NCBI GenBank assembly: GCA_009760855.2
Contig: WPIO01000356.1
Location: 1-64,000, forward strand
DNA: 64,000 nt
From: Cristatella mucedo
Taxonomy: Eukaryota; Bryozoa; Phylactolaemata; Cristatellidae
Reading direction: 5' to 3'
The notes beneath the pieces were generated by a model. The model was not told where the DNA came from. It ran no database searches and was given only the letters and a program-made list of their open reading frames with translations. The translations under genes were made by a program, and so were the position numbers. Shown piece by piece: positions 1 to 12,562 of this stretch. The stretch's first letter is position 1. Every line of letters begins with the position of its first letter.

Positions 1-54
1 GCGCTGGCCTCTGAGTAAGCAGAGAGAAGTGCGCCTTCATAAAACGATCTATTG

Positions 55-1334
55 TATACCGATTGAGAACAACGATTGGTATGGCAGACGAAGCACTGGC
101 GCGGTTTAAATCCTACTTGTCTGATCGTGTTCAATCCGTGTCGTGTGGGGGTCAGGTCTCAGACATGAGAAGGGTCACCTGTGGAGTCCCTCAAGGGTCT
201 GTACTTGGTCCCTTGCTGTTCTCCATTTATACGCAACCGCTGGGAAAAGTGATTAAGGCCCATGGAATAGGATATCACTTCTATGCTGACGATACTCAGT
301 TGTATTTGTCTTTTAAACCGTCGGAATCTGCTGCAGCAACTGAGAAACTGAATGCTTGCCTTGCCGATATTCGAACCTGGATGTCGGAAAACTTCCTGAA
401 ATTAAATGACGATAAAACCGAACTGCTGCTCATAGGACACCCTAAGCGTGTAGCAGCAGGATTAAAAGGCTTTGCTGTTCTAATAGGTGATGCTATTGTG
501 CAACCTTCACCACGTGCTCGTAATCTAGGTGTCGTGTTCGACAGCTGCCTCAATTTCAAAAGCTTCATTCAGAAGACTGCCTCTACAGCTAGCCATCACA
601 TCCGATCCCTATCCAAGATTAGGAGCTGTCTCCCACAGTGGCTTGTCAACAGTTTAACTAGCTCTTTAGTTCTGTCTCGGCTTGATTATTGTAATTTCCT
701 TTTGGCTGGGCTACCAAAGAAAGCTATTATGCCACTACAGCGGACTTTGAATATGGCTGCAAGGCTGGTCTTCAAGTCCCAGCGGTTTGAGCACGTGTCT
801 CCTTTGCTGAAAGAGCTAGAATGGTTGCCGGTTGAGCAAAGGATACAGAGCAAAGTTCTTAAGCTGACCCACAAGGCCCGCCACGGCTTGGCTCCTTCAT
901 ACCTAGCTGAACTGCTGCATCAGTTTCAGCCTGTTCGCGCCCTCAGGTCCTGTGTGGACAATAAATTAGCTGTCCCATTCCTCCGCTTAAAGACAGTTGG
1001 CGACAGAAGCTTTAGCTCTGCAGGTCCTAGACTGTGGAACTCACTTCCGCAATTCTTATGCAACGACAACTACGCTCCAACTGCCGACTATGGCACATCT
1101 TTTTCAGCGGTCCTGGGCTGCTACTTCTATGCTACTCACCACCTCAACTGCTCTCCTAACTCTGCTATGCTTCCCACTTTCTCTTTGTTGCGTGAGACGA
1201 AGTCTGTTGGCTACCAAATGCGTACCGAAAGCCGCTTAGGCTGTGAGTGCGCTATACAAAACTCTCCTGCGTAACACCCACATGGTCTTAATGACTTTGT
1301 GGAGTTACTGACGGAGATACATTACATTACAAGA
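55..1334 (+). mobile_element. LINE1 copy A: 5'-truncated CR1/L2-like non-LTR retrotransposon
   Basis: This copy consists of the reverse transcriptase second half, a short 3' UTR and the 3' terminus. The terminus reads gagttactgacggagata followed by cattacattac at about 1303-1330. The same terminus recurs at 11105-11165, 13195 (-), 38280, 38545 and 38996 (-), so it is the true 3' end of the family, with a short CATTA-type tail. RT domains upstream of the catalytic block are absent, which is typical of 5' truncation during target-primed reverse transcription. Its similarity to the fragment at 58393-58845 is very high, so the family was active recently. Confidence 0.85.
63..1274 (+). CDS. Reverse transcriptase C-terminal part of LINE1 (open, 5'-truncated)
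   Basis: About 403 codons are open without a stop. RT block B (GVPQGSVLGP) lies near residues 41-50, the catalytic block HFYADDTQLYLSF near 72-84, and block D ([15 protein letters not shown]) near 110-125. The C-terminal region typical of CR1/L2 elements follows, with LDYCNFLLAGLP, WLPVEQRIQSKVLKLTHKARHGLAPSYLAELL, and AGPRLWNSLPQF near 320. The enzyme would copy element RNA at a nicked target. The endonuclease and early RT blocks are missing, so this copy cannot move by itself. The start is arbitrary: the frame opens at TTG at 63 and continues a truncated ORF. The family assignment (Jockey superfamily, CR1/L2-like) rests on motif recognition. Confidence 0.85.
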   Translation: MRTTIGMADEALARFKSYLSDRVQSVSCGGQVSDMRRVTCGVPQGSVLGPLLFSIYTQPLGKVIKAHGIGYHFYADDTQLYLSFKPSESAAATEKLNACLADIRTWMSENFLKLNDDKTELLLIGHPKRVAAGLKGFAVLIGDAIVQPSPRARNLGVVFDSCLNFKSFIQKTASTASHHIRSLSKIRSCLPQWLVNSLTSSLVLSRLDYCNFLLAGLPKKAIMPLQRTLNMAARLVFKSQRFEHVSPLLKELEWLPVEQRIQSKVLKLTHKARHGLAPSYLAELLHQFQPVRALRSCVDNKLAVPFLRLKTVGDRSFSSAGPRLWNSLPQFLCNDNYAPTADYGTSFSAVLGCYFYATHHLNCSPNSAMLPTFSLLRETKSVGYQMRTESRLGCECAIQNSPA

Positions 1335-1399
1335 ATCGCACACCCCGTGGAGGACAAAGTGGCAGCCAAAAAAGATGCCCTGCCACCTACGGAAGTCAG

Positions 1400-1760
1400 T
1401 GGCTGTGACAGCCCTCCGCACGACCTGTCGTCGGGCTGGGTAGTGCGACCGAGCAACAAGTCTGCTGGCTCCAACACCAAAACCTTTATTCCACGCAACG
1501 CCAGCCAAGCCCAGTCTACACGCACTAGACGGCTGCCGGCGTCGAGGGCTCTCTGCCTCCCCTCCTGTTGTACTCCTCCGGCAACCCTTATATTCCATGC
1601 ATGCGTTGTTTTTCGCACTGTCGGGCCATTGTTCGTTCCGAACCTGCCCGACAGCTGGCGGCAGTTTGTGGTAGATTGATGTACCCACAGATGCCGCCAA
1701 TGCATGGCTTTTGTCAGGACTGCCGAGTCATCCATCGTCTGCCCATCCACCGGTAGTGAG
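1400..1760 (-). other. Possible LTR fragment on the minus strand
   Basis: Read on the minus strand, this GC-rich stretch has a TATAAG near 1588 and an AATAAA about 100 nt downstream near 1485. That spacing resembles an LTR promoter and poly(A) signal. An 8-bp inverted pair, ctgtcggg/cccgacag, spans about 1618-1655. No TG...CA ends or target duplication were found. Overlapping ORFs up to 142 codons on both strands look incidental. Confidence 0.25.
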
Positions 1761-1864
1761 CTTGTGGCTGCGTAGGCAGTCTGAGAGAGCCATCGCGAGG
1801 TCTCCGCCCAGTGCTCGCAGGCTGCAAGCCTCGTGTTCCTTCACAGTGGCCTTCGGTCATTTAT

Positions 1865-3300
1865 ATGAATGGTGCAATGCTATCACAAGCTCTTGCCCAA
1901 CCTGGCACAGGTATTGCACCCATTGTACGAACTGCTTCAAAAGCAAACCTGGTGGGTATGCACTGCTTGCCTATCACCGCCCACTTATTACTATCGTCGG
2001 CCCCCAGACTTCTGCCTATTGCTGCCATGGGTAAGCAGAATTGTACGTTGTCTGCACAAGCATATAACTTCGAGTACAGGGGCTCAGAACATGATACTAA
2101 AGCTAACGTCGCGACTAAAATTGCCACATAAGCAATGCCCCTGTCCAGAGACCACTTCGTTCCATGTTGACTATTTTGCTATGCTTCCTGTGACATTGAA
2201 ACGGTTCGGGCAGCGCTCAGATGCGATTTAACAGTGCCTGCTCTTCGTAACACAAAAATGAGGAGATGGCCGCACGAAATCCTTCACCGGCCACGACCCC
2301 ATACTACTACTGCAATCAGGAGCTGGCAATAAACGATTTGTTCGTCTTCGGGGCACGAAACTAACAATAACCACTTCCCTCCGTGGCCACCTCTTCCATG
2401 AGCTTCGTGACGGCCATCTCGGCATAAATAGAATGAAAGGGACGTCTAGAAACTACGTTTGGTGGCCGGGCATAGATAGTGACTTATAATCTGTGGGCTG
2501 TAGCTGCTGCATTTGCAACCCAGTGAAGCCAACAACTTCGACAGAGTGAAGTGACCCAGCAGGACCATGGCAACGTATTCACATTGATTTTGCATGGCCA
2601 CTTGACAACCGCTATTTCCTAATAGTGGTAGATGCGTTCTCAAAGTGGCCCAAAGTGTTTTCCACGAGCAAGGCGACGTCTGGCACTACAATCTCGTCTC
2701 TTTGGACACTTTTCCCAATCGGGTCTACCCATGGTAACCGTGTCTGACAACAGACGGTAGTTCACCTCTCATGATTTTTCGAGTTTCCTACAGGCTAACG
2801 GTATCCGACACTCCCTTTCGGTGCTTTATCACCCACGGAATAATTGACCAGCTTAGTGCTTTGTGCAAACGTTCAAGTAGGCACGTGCAGCTAGTACAGG
2901 CAATCCGAAGTAGTGCATCGACCTGTTACTGTTTAAGTACTGCTCCTCTGAGAATGCCACTACCGGGCCCACCCATCTCAGTGAGTGCTGGGCCGAATAG
3001 TGTGCACGTGACTGGACCTGCTTCTTCCGGCCACTGAAGGTGCTGCAATGTCTTCATCTCCAATTAGGCCTCGCAGATACGCTCATGGAGACCTGGTGTA
3101 GTACAGGGATTATCGTCACAGGACGACAATTTGGTCTCTAGGAACCATAACCACAGGCACCTGCAGTGGGATGGATTGGGTAGAGCCAGAAGATGGTGCT
3201 GACTGCATGATTCGTCACCAAAGCAAGCTTGGCTGGCAAGATTTAACGCCACACACTGACCAGGAGACCCAGGGAAGGTGCGAGCAGAGAAGAGAAAGAT
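1865..3300 (+). pseudogene. Ty3/gypsy pol remnant: RT end, RNase H, integrase
   Basis: Frames shift and stop repeatedly, but the pol order is readable. HKLLPNLAQVLHPLYELLQK (end of RT/connection) starts near 1880. TDHRPLITIVGPQ and LSAQAYNFEYRGSEH (RNase H) lie near 1965-2090. YVWWPGIDSDL (the integrase zinc-finger region) is near 2453. PWQRIHIDFAWPLDNRYFLIV and VDAFSKWP (the first integrase catalytic Asp) lie near 2560-2655. SDNRRxFTSHDFSSFLQANGI (the second Asp) is near 2740-2800. The C-terminal pattern RRYAHGDLVxYRDY follows near 3068. These blocks are diagnostic of gypsy-type pol. Because of the many stops and frameshifts it is inactive, and no full protein should be inferred. Confidence 0.8.
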
Positions 3301-3560
3301 CGGCTCCCCATTACACAAGTTATGCGAGTGGTAATAATAATGCTTCAGCTGTGGCAGAAGCCACTGACGTAATCAGCCAAGGCCCTACAGCAGCCGCTGA
3401 GAGTACCATGACCCATACTGACTCGCAGCTATACCTTGAAACTCCGGACACTAAGGCTGATAACATAGGCTTATCGACAGAGAGCCTCCGTGAAAATGTG
3501 GAGCTAGAAACATCGAATAATGGAGCCGGATTCGTCTCGGACAGCAGCACCACATACTGA
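3300..3560 (+). pseudogene. Tail of the gypsy pol remnant, open but unrecognised
   Basis: One reading frame is open from 3171 to 3560 (129 codons), and its start overlaps the integrase C-terminus. The rest is Ser/Thr/Glu-rich with no motif I recognise, which is common for the divergent C-terminal tail of gypsy pol. It ends just before the possible LTR. Confidence 0.35.
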
Positions 3561-3860
3561 TGCCAAAATGCACTGTGTACCTCGCCCCGAAATAACTAAT
3601 GACACTCTCCTATATACCTACGGGCCTTTGTATCGTGAGACCGGCGCTTTACCGGCCATTGTAGGGAAGAGAGGATGTTGGATTCCCCTGAATTGACCAG
3701 CCACCGCCCTCTTACGGCTGAGAACAGCCAAGCGACTTCCCGCAGTTGCTTGCAAGCCAATGGTGGCCCTCGCGGCTCGGTTCTGCGGTTCCTTAATAAA
3801 CGGCATCTGCCTAAACCGTCTTGATCTGTGACTGTGCATCACAGAAATTAAACTACTAGT
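3560..3860 (+). repeat. Candidate 3' LTR of the gypsy remnant
   Basis: The stretch directly follows pol. It contains TATATA near 3612 and AATAAA near 3796, about 180 nt apart, with a GC-rich stretch between, as in an LTR U3/R layout. No second LTR is in reach, so the ends cannot be set by comparison. Confidence 0.35.
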
Positions 3861-3864
3861 CACC

Positions 3865-4140
3865 TACCAGAATGTAACAATTCAGGTCCTGCATGGAATT
3901 AAGGAACAATATTCCAGGGTGGATGCTTTCATCTTAGGGATGGACTTCCTGATCGTGTCTATCTTGTTGACAACGAAGCTAGAGAAGCGATCAGCTTGAT
4001 CATCACATGGATCTCTCTGTAAGGAGCTAACCTGGGAGCCATACACGAGATGATTTAAAGCACCGATCCGCGATCCTTGTTTGCAGCTCACTCGCTGGGC
4101 CTCAGCATGTTGGGAAAAGTCGATCGTGACTAAGTTTCAA
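3865..4140 (+). pseudogene. Possible gypsy protease fragment
   Basis: One frame reads NVTIQVLHGIKEQYS followed by VDAFILGMDFL, resembling the flap-to-C-terminal end of a retroviral-type aspartic protease (ILGxDFL pattern). The catalytic D-S/T-G is not visible. It sits after the candidate LTR, so it would belong to a second, deleted copy. The stretch from 4140 to 4400 shows nothing recognisable. Confidence 0.35.
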
Positions 4141-4399
4141 CTTAAATTCGAAGGGGGCAGCGTCTGTCGGGCCTGCTACATGCCAACTAGAATAAGTCAT
4201 GCAGTAACTGGAACCCTCTTTAATTCGGCCTGATAAATGCCTGCTATCTGAAAACCAAGGGAGTGATTTTAATGATTATTATCGAGTAGGTCCAGGGATA
4301 GCTAGATGCATTTCTGATGACCGAGAGGCGTATGACACCCTGCTCTGGCAGCTGGGCATTTTTCCAATCTTTTGTTTAGCGTAAAAAACTCCTGAAAGA

Positions 4400-5790
4400 T
4401 TGTGGCTAATCAGCTTTCAGCAAAACTTAAAAACAATAAATTGTCGGAAAAGTTCCAGTCTGACTTCAAGAGTCAGCACGCCACTGAAACTGCTCTCCTC
4501 ATCGTAGCGAGGGACGTCCTAAGCAGCAACGATTATAGGAATGTCACCGCCCTAGCTCTGCTAGATCTATAAGCCGCCTTCGACATTATTGATCGAGATA
4601 TTCTGCATGAACTATTAAGAACAGCGACTGATCTCTCAGAAGAGGCACTGGCAAGATTAAGATCATACTCGTTTGATAATGTTCAACCCGTATCATGTGC
4701 GGTAAGGTCTCATCCACCAGACCAATCGCCCGTTGTTGAGTCCCAAAAAGGATCGCCCTCAGCTCTTGGCTGTTCTCCATTTATACTCAACCTCTCGAAA
4801 AACTTATTTTGGCCAGGGAATAGGCTCTCACTTTCACGCTCATGGTAGATACTCAGCAGCATCTGTCGTTAAAAAACCTCCGGAATCTGCTGCAGCCACG
4901 ATAAACTGAATGCTCGCATTGCAGACATTCGATTCGGGATGTCAGCAAATTTCCTTAAACTAAACGACAATTAAGCTGAACTACTTCTCATAGGAAAGAC
5001 CAAGCGTGTGCCTGGACTCCTTTTCAAGCTTTGCTGCTCTAATAGGCGATGCTGTTGCGGCTATCGCCGCATGCTTGGAATTCGGGTGTCATCTTCGTTT
5101 TCCACGTAAATTTTGAAAGCTTAGTTAAGAAGACAGCTTCCACCGCGTCGAGCCATCACGTCCGATCCTTATCTAAGATTAGGAGCAGTCTTCCACAGCG
5201 GCTTGCCAAACATATAGCTAGCTCCCTGTCTCTCTCTCTCCCGGCTGGATTATTGTAATTCTCTTTTTGCTGTCTGCCAAAAAAGCCACTAGGCCACTCC
5301 AGCTGGTGATGAATATGGCAGCAATGCTAGTTCACAAATCCCAGAGGTTTGACCGTGTGCCTTCCTTGCTAAAAGAGCTTGGATGGCTGCCGTTTGATCA
5401 ACGGATACAGAGAAACGTTCTTACGCTGACCCACAAAACCCGACACGGCTTGGCTCGTTCATACGTTGCTGAACTGCTGCACTAATTTCAGCCTCGTCGT
5501 GCCCTCAGGTCCTATGTGGAAAATAAATTAGCTCTTCCCATCCTCCGCTGGAAGACCGTAGGCGACAAAAGCTTTTGCTCTGCAGGTCCTAGACTGTGGA
5601 ACTCGCTTCCAGGATTCTTACTCAAAAATTGCTCTCCTGCTGCCGACTGTGGCACATCGTTTCCAGCCGTCCTGAGCTACTACTTCCATGCTACTAACTA
5701 CCTCAACCGCTCTTCTTACTCTGCTATGCTTCCCACGTTCTCTTTGTTGCGTAAGATGAAGTTTGTTAGCTACTGAATGCATACCGTTAG
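4400..5790 (+). mobile_element. LINE1 copy B, decayed
   Basis: Reading frames shift several times, but the RT is readable in order. SDFKSQHATETALLIV and ALLDLxAAFDIIDRDIL (RT block A) lie near 4470-4605. LARLRSYSFDNVQPVSC comes next, near 4650. A damaged catalytic region follows near 4830, then AARLVHKSQRF-like, WLPFDQRIQRNVLTLTHKTRHG near 5390, and AGPRLWNSLPGFL near 5585. It extends further 5' than copy A. The 3' end stops at 5780 and abuts a LINE2 tail. Older than copy A, judging by its stops. Confidence 0.8.
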
Positions 5791-5905
5791 TAAAAATAAT
5801 AATAACAATACTAATATTAAATTTAATATATCGACCTCAGAGAACTCAATCTCTTTCTTAGCACTTTAAATTTGCTGAAAAGGAAGCACGATCTATGCTC
5901 ATTGG
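5790..5905 (-). mobile_element. LINE2 3'-end fragment
   Basis: An A/T-rich AATAAT tract is followed by ctcagagaactcaatctctt and gcactttaaatttgct. This is the reverse complement of the LINE2 3' terminus, which consists of a short hairpin and then an ATT-rich tail. Only about 115 bp are present. The stretch 5905-6300 has no gene I can support. Confidence 0.6.
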
Positions 5906-6320
5906 AAGCACAATGCCTGGCTGCAGATCATGCGGCACAGTGCCGTTCCTAAAGCAGTAGAACAGCGCCGTTCAAGCGTCGTGCCGGAAAGGTAGCGCCG
6001 GTGGTGCGTGCGTTCCCCCAACGTGCGGTTCCTTGTTATAGGAAATGCCGGCTAGCATGGCAAGTAGTGGGACAAGAACGCGAAGCCCCAAGAATAGCAT
6101 GGGGTGGCTGCGAGGCGGGCAGTGAGATTGACTATGGACAAGTGGCAGAGAGGAAGGGAGCTAGGAGGAGGAGGACGAGGAGGACAAGAAGGGGGAGAAA
6201 GAGGAGGAGGAGGAGGATTAGCCAGACGCCGGATGGAAAACCCAGTGGCGTCAAGAAAGCACGGTCGTACATTTTGACAACGAGACGCCGACGCTTCGGT
6301 GCATCAAAAATGAAAGCTGA

Positions 6321-6502
6321 CGAGAGAGAGAGAGAGAGACAGACAGACAGAGAGACATATACTGATACAAATACAGGGACAGAGACAGACAGAGACAGAG
6401 ACAGACACAGAGACAGAGACAGAAACAAACACGGAGACAGACGCAGAGACTTACACAGAGTCAGACACAGAGACAGAGAGAAAGGAGAAAGAGAGAGAGG
6501 GA

Positions 6503-6580
<78 letters not shown>

Positions 6581-6668
6581 GAGAGAGACAGACAAAGAGA
6601 AACAGAAAGACAGAGAGAGAGAGAGACACAGAGACACGGAGAGAGAGACATGCAGAGAGGGAGACACA

Positions 6669-6724
<56 letters not shown>

Positions 6725-6773
6725 GAGAAAGAGAGAGAGATCTCTCTGTCTCTCTCTGTGTCTCTCTCTGTCT

Positions 6774-6834
<61 letters not shown>

Positions 6835-6979
6835 GAAAAAGAGAGGCAGAAAGACAGATCGACAGAGAGAGACACGGAGAGAGACACAGAGAGACACAGA
6901 GCGAGACACACACACAAAGACGGAGAGAGAGACAGAAACAGACAGAGACACAGAGAGACTCAGAGAGAGAGAGAGAGAC

Positions 6980-7054
<75 letters not shown>

Positions 7055-7128
7055 GAGTGATACACACACAGAGACGGAGAGAGACAGAGAGTGAGAGAGA
7101 GAGAGCAAGAGACAGAGAGCGGGAGATG

Positions 7129-7159
<31 letters not shown>

Positions 7160-7370
7160 GCAGAGAGAGACACAGAGAGGGGGAGAGATAGAGAGAGGCA
7201 GACAAAGAGAAACAGAAAGACAGAGAGAGAGAGAGAGATAGACAAAGAGACAGAAAGAGAGAGAGTCATAGAGAGAGACAGGCACACACGAGTGCTCACA
7301 CACATACACACACACACACACACACACAAACACACACATGCACACACTCACACACGAAGACACACACCAC
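6321..7370. repeat. Compound GA/GACA/CA microsatellite, about 1 kb
   Basis: The stretch holds blocks of (GA)n, (GACA)n near 6993-7050, (CA)n near 6665-6690 and 7295-7350, (TC)n at 6740-6820 and (TA) at 6820-6834. All six frames stay open over long distances and give RERERE or SLSLSL peptides, which are artefacts of the repeat. The GA block followed by the TC block around 6690-6820 is self-complementary. Confidence 0.95.
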
Positions 7371-7560
7371 TCTACACTTAAGATCGATCTTGAACCGGCC
7401 AACGAGTCTATCGCTATCCCTAAGCCTGACCGCACTAGCGAAGGCTGAGGCAGTGCTGAGTGCTCTGGCTGGAAATACCACCGGCTACCAGCAATAAGCA
7501 ACTTCGGCGCGACCGCTAGCTTAGAAGCATCGCGTGGAGGGACGAAAGCTTGGAGGCGAC
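7370..7560. other. No recognisable feature
   Basis: Unique-looking sequence between the microsatellite and a LINE1 fragment. Confidence 0.4.
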
Positions 7561-7994
7561 ATATATTGATGTCATGCTGATGGCAGGCTACAGCGACTGG
7601 AAACACAATTTCGCAATTTGGATTCAGAGGTCCAAGAAAGCTGTCGCCCAAGTTTCCTTTTCTCAAAACATAAAAAGAAATGTCAAAGCAGCTTCTACAC
7701 AAGAATAATGTAACAAAGTGTAGCAATAAAATTATTTAGGATTTAAGCGACACCACTTTACTGAAACTGCTCATCTCCATGTGAACAACCCCTTTGTAAG
7801 CTGCAATAACGAATGCAGTGCGACTGCTCTGGCCCAGATTGAGCTACCGGCTAGGTTACCTACTAATAGTCTCGACATCCTACTTGAACGATTGAGAGCA
7901 ACGATCTGTCTGAACAACAAATTTATGGTGCAGCACAAATCGTACCTGTCTAATCGTAAGGGGGAGGCAGCTGCTGCGGCGTATGGAGACCAGG

Positions 7995-7995
<1 letters not shown>
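7560..7995 (+). mobile_element. LINE1 RT fragment, broken
   Basis: The reading FTETALLHVNNP near 7760 is the RT region before block A. It continues to LLERLRATICLNNKFMVQHKSYLSNR near 7888-7960, which matches the start of copy A. The same segment is present in the opposite orientation at 14280-14700, with over 80% similarity by eye. Reading frames are shifted. A pyrimidine-rich tract (7995-8110) follows. Confidence 0.7.
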
Positions 7996-10057
<2,062 letters not shown>

Positions 10058-10234
10058 TGCGCTCTCGATTAGCAAATGGACCTTATGCCTTTAATATATA
10101 AGAAAAAAATTGATCATATATAGTCAAATGTTTTCTTATAAATTAAAGGCATATGCTCCACTGGTTAATCTCAAGCCCAGCAGATATATGTATACACAGT
10201 ACAGATGCTTCATTTATTTAAAGATTATTTAGAG

Positions 10235-10607
10235 ATGAACGGACTCCACGCTTTGGAATGTAATGCATCACAGCTAGAAAGTGCTCACTTACTACTAAGT
10301 ATCAGTGCACGAATTCCGAATGCGACTCCGTAAGAGAACAGACGAACGTCATAGAAGTGTTAACAATTAATCGTTAGCATCTGCCTTACTCGGACATACA
10401 AACCACGTTATTTATATCAGTTGACTGTCGTGGATAGAAAGGCCAAATACTTTTAATGCAGGGAGCACCTTTTAGTGCCGAGAGTATCTCTAACTGTATT
10501 TCAGGTAATACCAGGTGGATTGGTTGGCATATCGACACATTCTTTTATCTCATCAATTGGAATCCTTGTCTTTGTTGCTGCTGTGACTTAGCCGGCTTCG
10601 TTCGTGG
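10235..10607 (+). pseudogene. Relic of a paralogue of the SRCR receptor: exon 1 and membrane-anchor exon 2
   Basis: Positions 10505-10607 form a 103-nt segment with acceptor tttcag and donor GTGG|gtgagatc. This is exactly the length and phase of exon 2 of the receptor at 48730-48832. It reads VIPGGLVGISTHSFISSIGI then LVFVAAVT-stop-PASFV, aligning with the real VTPGRG...[18 protein letters not shown] without gaps. The in-frame TAG at 10589-10591 kills it. Positions 10235-10390 align codon by codon with exon 1 (shared Ala6, Ala11, Leu14 and Ala-His at 17-18) before meeting TAA. The separating intron is about 110 bp in both loci, and the following intron starts also look alike (cagtaacaaataacatgttc versus tagcaagtgttagcatgttc). 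No SRCR exons were found downstream. Confidence 0.7.
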
Positions 10608-10874
10608 GTGAGATCTTGTTTCCTGTACAGGTATTTAGGAGCAGTAACAAATAACATGTTCTTCTGATGAAGCCCTCAATGCAGATACCCTGCCTCTGCT
10701 TAATCGATGAACGACGCACTGGAGCTGTATTGTCGACTCGTATATCCTAGCATAACATTTTAATGACCATAAGGGGCCCTACAAATATTAAAGAGCTACA
10801 CACTGAGTGTCAGGAGGTTGGTTCTTTTTCATGATATGACCTTGACACGGCGTCAGTACATGATCTTACACGAT
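10608..10874. other. Intron-like flank of the relic
   Basis: The first about 60 bp resemble the start of intron 2 of the receptor gene. The rest is unrecognised. Confidence 0.4.
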
Positions 10875-10985
10875 AATAATACAGTTAACAATACTTTTGT
10901 GTAGCGCTCTCAGTACACTTAATCTATTTCTTGGCACTTTGCTTAGGCTATGGAAGGAAGCGTGCTTGAAAGGCTAGTGGTAGCA
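10875..10985 (-). mobile_element. LINE2-type 3'-end fragment
   Basis: The reverse complement of the LINE2 terminus is readable: an AATAATAC tract, then gtagcgctctcagtacactt, aatctatttcttggcacttt, and a gctagtggtagcatgctcaa-like continuation. Confidence 0.6.
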
Positions 10986-11104
10986 TGCTCAACGACAACA
11001 AGTATAACATCTTTCGAGGCGACATGCACAGGCTCAGCTTGCGAATATGGTTAGTGTCAGAATCTTCATTCTTTAAAGGCAGGTATATTTTTTGCTGTTG
11101 CATC

Positions 11105-11165
11105 GTAACTCCCACGTAGTTTTTGTGGCTTTTGTATAGTTACAGACGGAGATACATTACATTAG
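11105..11165 (+). mobile_element. Very short LINE1 3' terminus
   Basis: Only the last about 60 bp of LINE1 are present: a degenerate taactcccacgtag stretch, then gttacagacggagata and cattacatta. It supports the position of the 3' end. It would be an extreme 5' truncation. Confidence 0.6.
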
Positions 11166-11197
11166 TAGTCGCCTTTTGGCGTGGCTGATCTCACCCT

Positions 11198-11345
11198 AAG
11201 AATAATAATATTAATAGTAATAAAATACTTGTGCAGCGCCCATTGATAACTTAATCTCATTCTAAGCTTTTTGTAAGTGCTGTAAAGTAAGCATCATCCA
11301 AAGGTTAGTGGTAAAATTCGCTTTGTCAACAATGTTTGCACGGTG
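11198..11345 (-). mobile_element. LINE2-type 3'-end fragment
   Basis: An AATAATAATATTAATAG tract is followed by gcagcgcccattgataactt, aatctcattctaagcttttt, and aaaggttagtggtaaaattc. This is the inverse of the LINE2 terminus. Confidence 0.6.
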
Positions 11346-12315
11346 ATTTATGTAAAATTCCTTCTGCCTCGGCATTTTTAGAGGTTAACCGACCAGCACT
11401 AGCACACCCCCACCAGATGCACGCTTTCTTTGTGAGAGGTATGAATGCAAGGGAGACGAGTCACTCTTAAGCTGTTATTTGTTAGATAACGCAACCAGAT
11501 TGGACTATCACGCCGGAGGAGAACCAACGCACATAGCTACTTTACTCTAATATTTTGGACCTCGAGTGGAGGCATCAGACTTTAAAGACCTTGCTACCGG
11601 TGGCTGGGTGTCCTGCGGAGCTCTGCGCATATATAAAGCGCCAGTGTAGAGATTAAGATATCTTAGGGCACTATGCAAGGCTACTATATTTTCATATATT
11701 TATTTATTCATTGGCTTTTAAGTCATTCGCTATGTGACTGAATGCCGTGCCGAGAAGCTACCTGGACAGAATTAAAGCTGTGTCAGCTAGATTAGATTCA
11801 GTGGGTCCACATGCAGCTCAGGCTTTGCAGGCGCTTTAGTACTGCATATATCCGTCAGTGTAAATGATGGAAAAGGCAAAATACGTGCAGAAGCAAACAA
11901 CTCTGTGCAGCGTACGGTCATTAGCTGCTCTTAAAATCGTTCGACATTTCGAACGTCTTTGCAGATCCGCTAGCTTGTTCTATGCCGACGACTACTGGTA
12001 TACTCTCGTAATATATCGAGTCAGCATTCGGGGTTCGCTCAGAAAGAGTCGTCGGAAAGAGTGCTGTCCGTTTCCAGAGCCCGGATGCTTCTGCGGCTCT
12101 TTTCGTGGTACGTCTTTTCGTTCGTACAGCAAGTGTTGCGAGGGTCAGTCAAGGTCAAAGTGTTGTTGGCTGCCGGCGACTGCATTGTACGTCAACGTCT
12201 CTGCTCGTGAGCAAGTGAAACTAAAGCAAAAGCACATATAACTACTTCAGTATTTTAGTTGCTTGCATTTGAGACCGTGCCGTTTTGAAAACTTTTAATT
12301 GCGATTGCCAGGTAC
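11345..12315. other. No recognisable gene
   Basis: A 125-codon ORF at 11864-12241 (+) has no motif, signal peptide or good splice context that I can recognise. Confidence 0.4.
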
Positions 12316-12449
12316 GTTGTAGAGAATTTTGGAAACTTGATTACATATGCTGTTTATAACTTATTTGCACAGAGCTCTAAGCGTTGTAGAGAATTTTGGA
12401 AACTTGAGATTATATATGCTGTATATAACTCATTTGCACAGCGCCCTAA
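12316..12449. repeat. Two tandem 67-bp units at a SINE tail
   Basis: Units at 12316-12382 and 12383-12449 each begin gttgtagagaattttggaaa and end in gcacagagctctaagc or gcacagcgccctaa. The second unit contains the 3' end of the adjacent SINE2, so the duplication arose at the SINE border. Confidence 0.85.
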
Positions 12450-12562
12450 AAAAATCTAATCCCTTTTCAGGAGCTTCACATTCGCCGCGGGGCACGAGCC
12501 CAAAATCTCAGCCAGGGCTAGGGGTCGGGGCGACCGCCTTAACCACTGCGCCGAACCAGATT
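12428..12562 (-). mobile_element. SINE2 copy (tRNA-derived)
   Basis: On the minus strand this reads a tRNA-like head with an A-box-like cggcgcagtggttaaggc near 12552-12535 and a B-box-like gggctcgtgcccc. The tail cctgaaaagggattag...gggcgctgtgcaaatga follows. The same head-tail layout occurs at 53220, 54730 and 62031 (-). The tail matches the terminal hairpin of the LINEs here, the usual arrangement for a SINE that borrows LINE reverse transcriptase. Confidence 0.65.

Noticed and set aside
1299-1750. Overlapping 126-142 codon ORFs on both strands
   Set aside because: GC-rich stretch with possible LTR signals; none of the frames resembles a protein I know.
6001-7726. ORFs of up to 396 codons rich in RERE, SLSL and CVCV
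   Set aside because: Translation of the GA/CA microsatellite; open in all frames.
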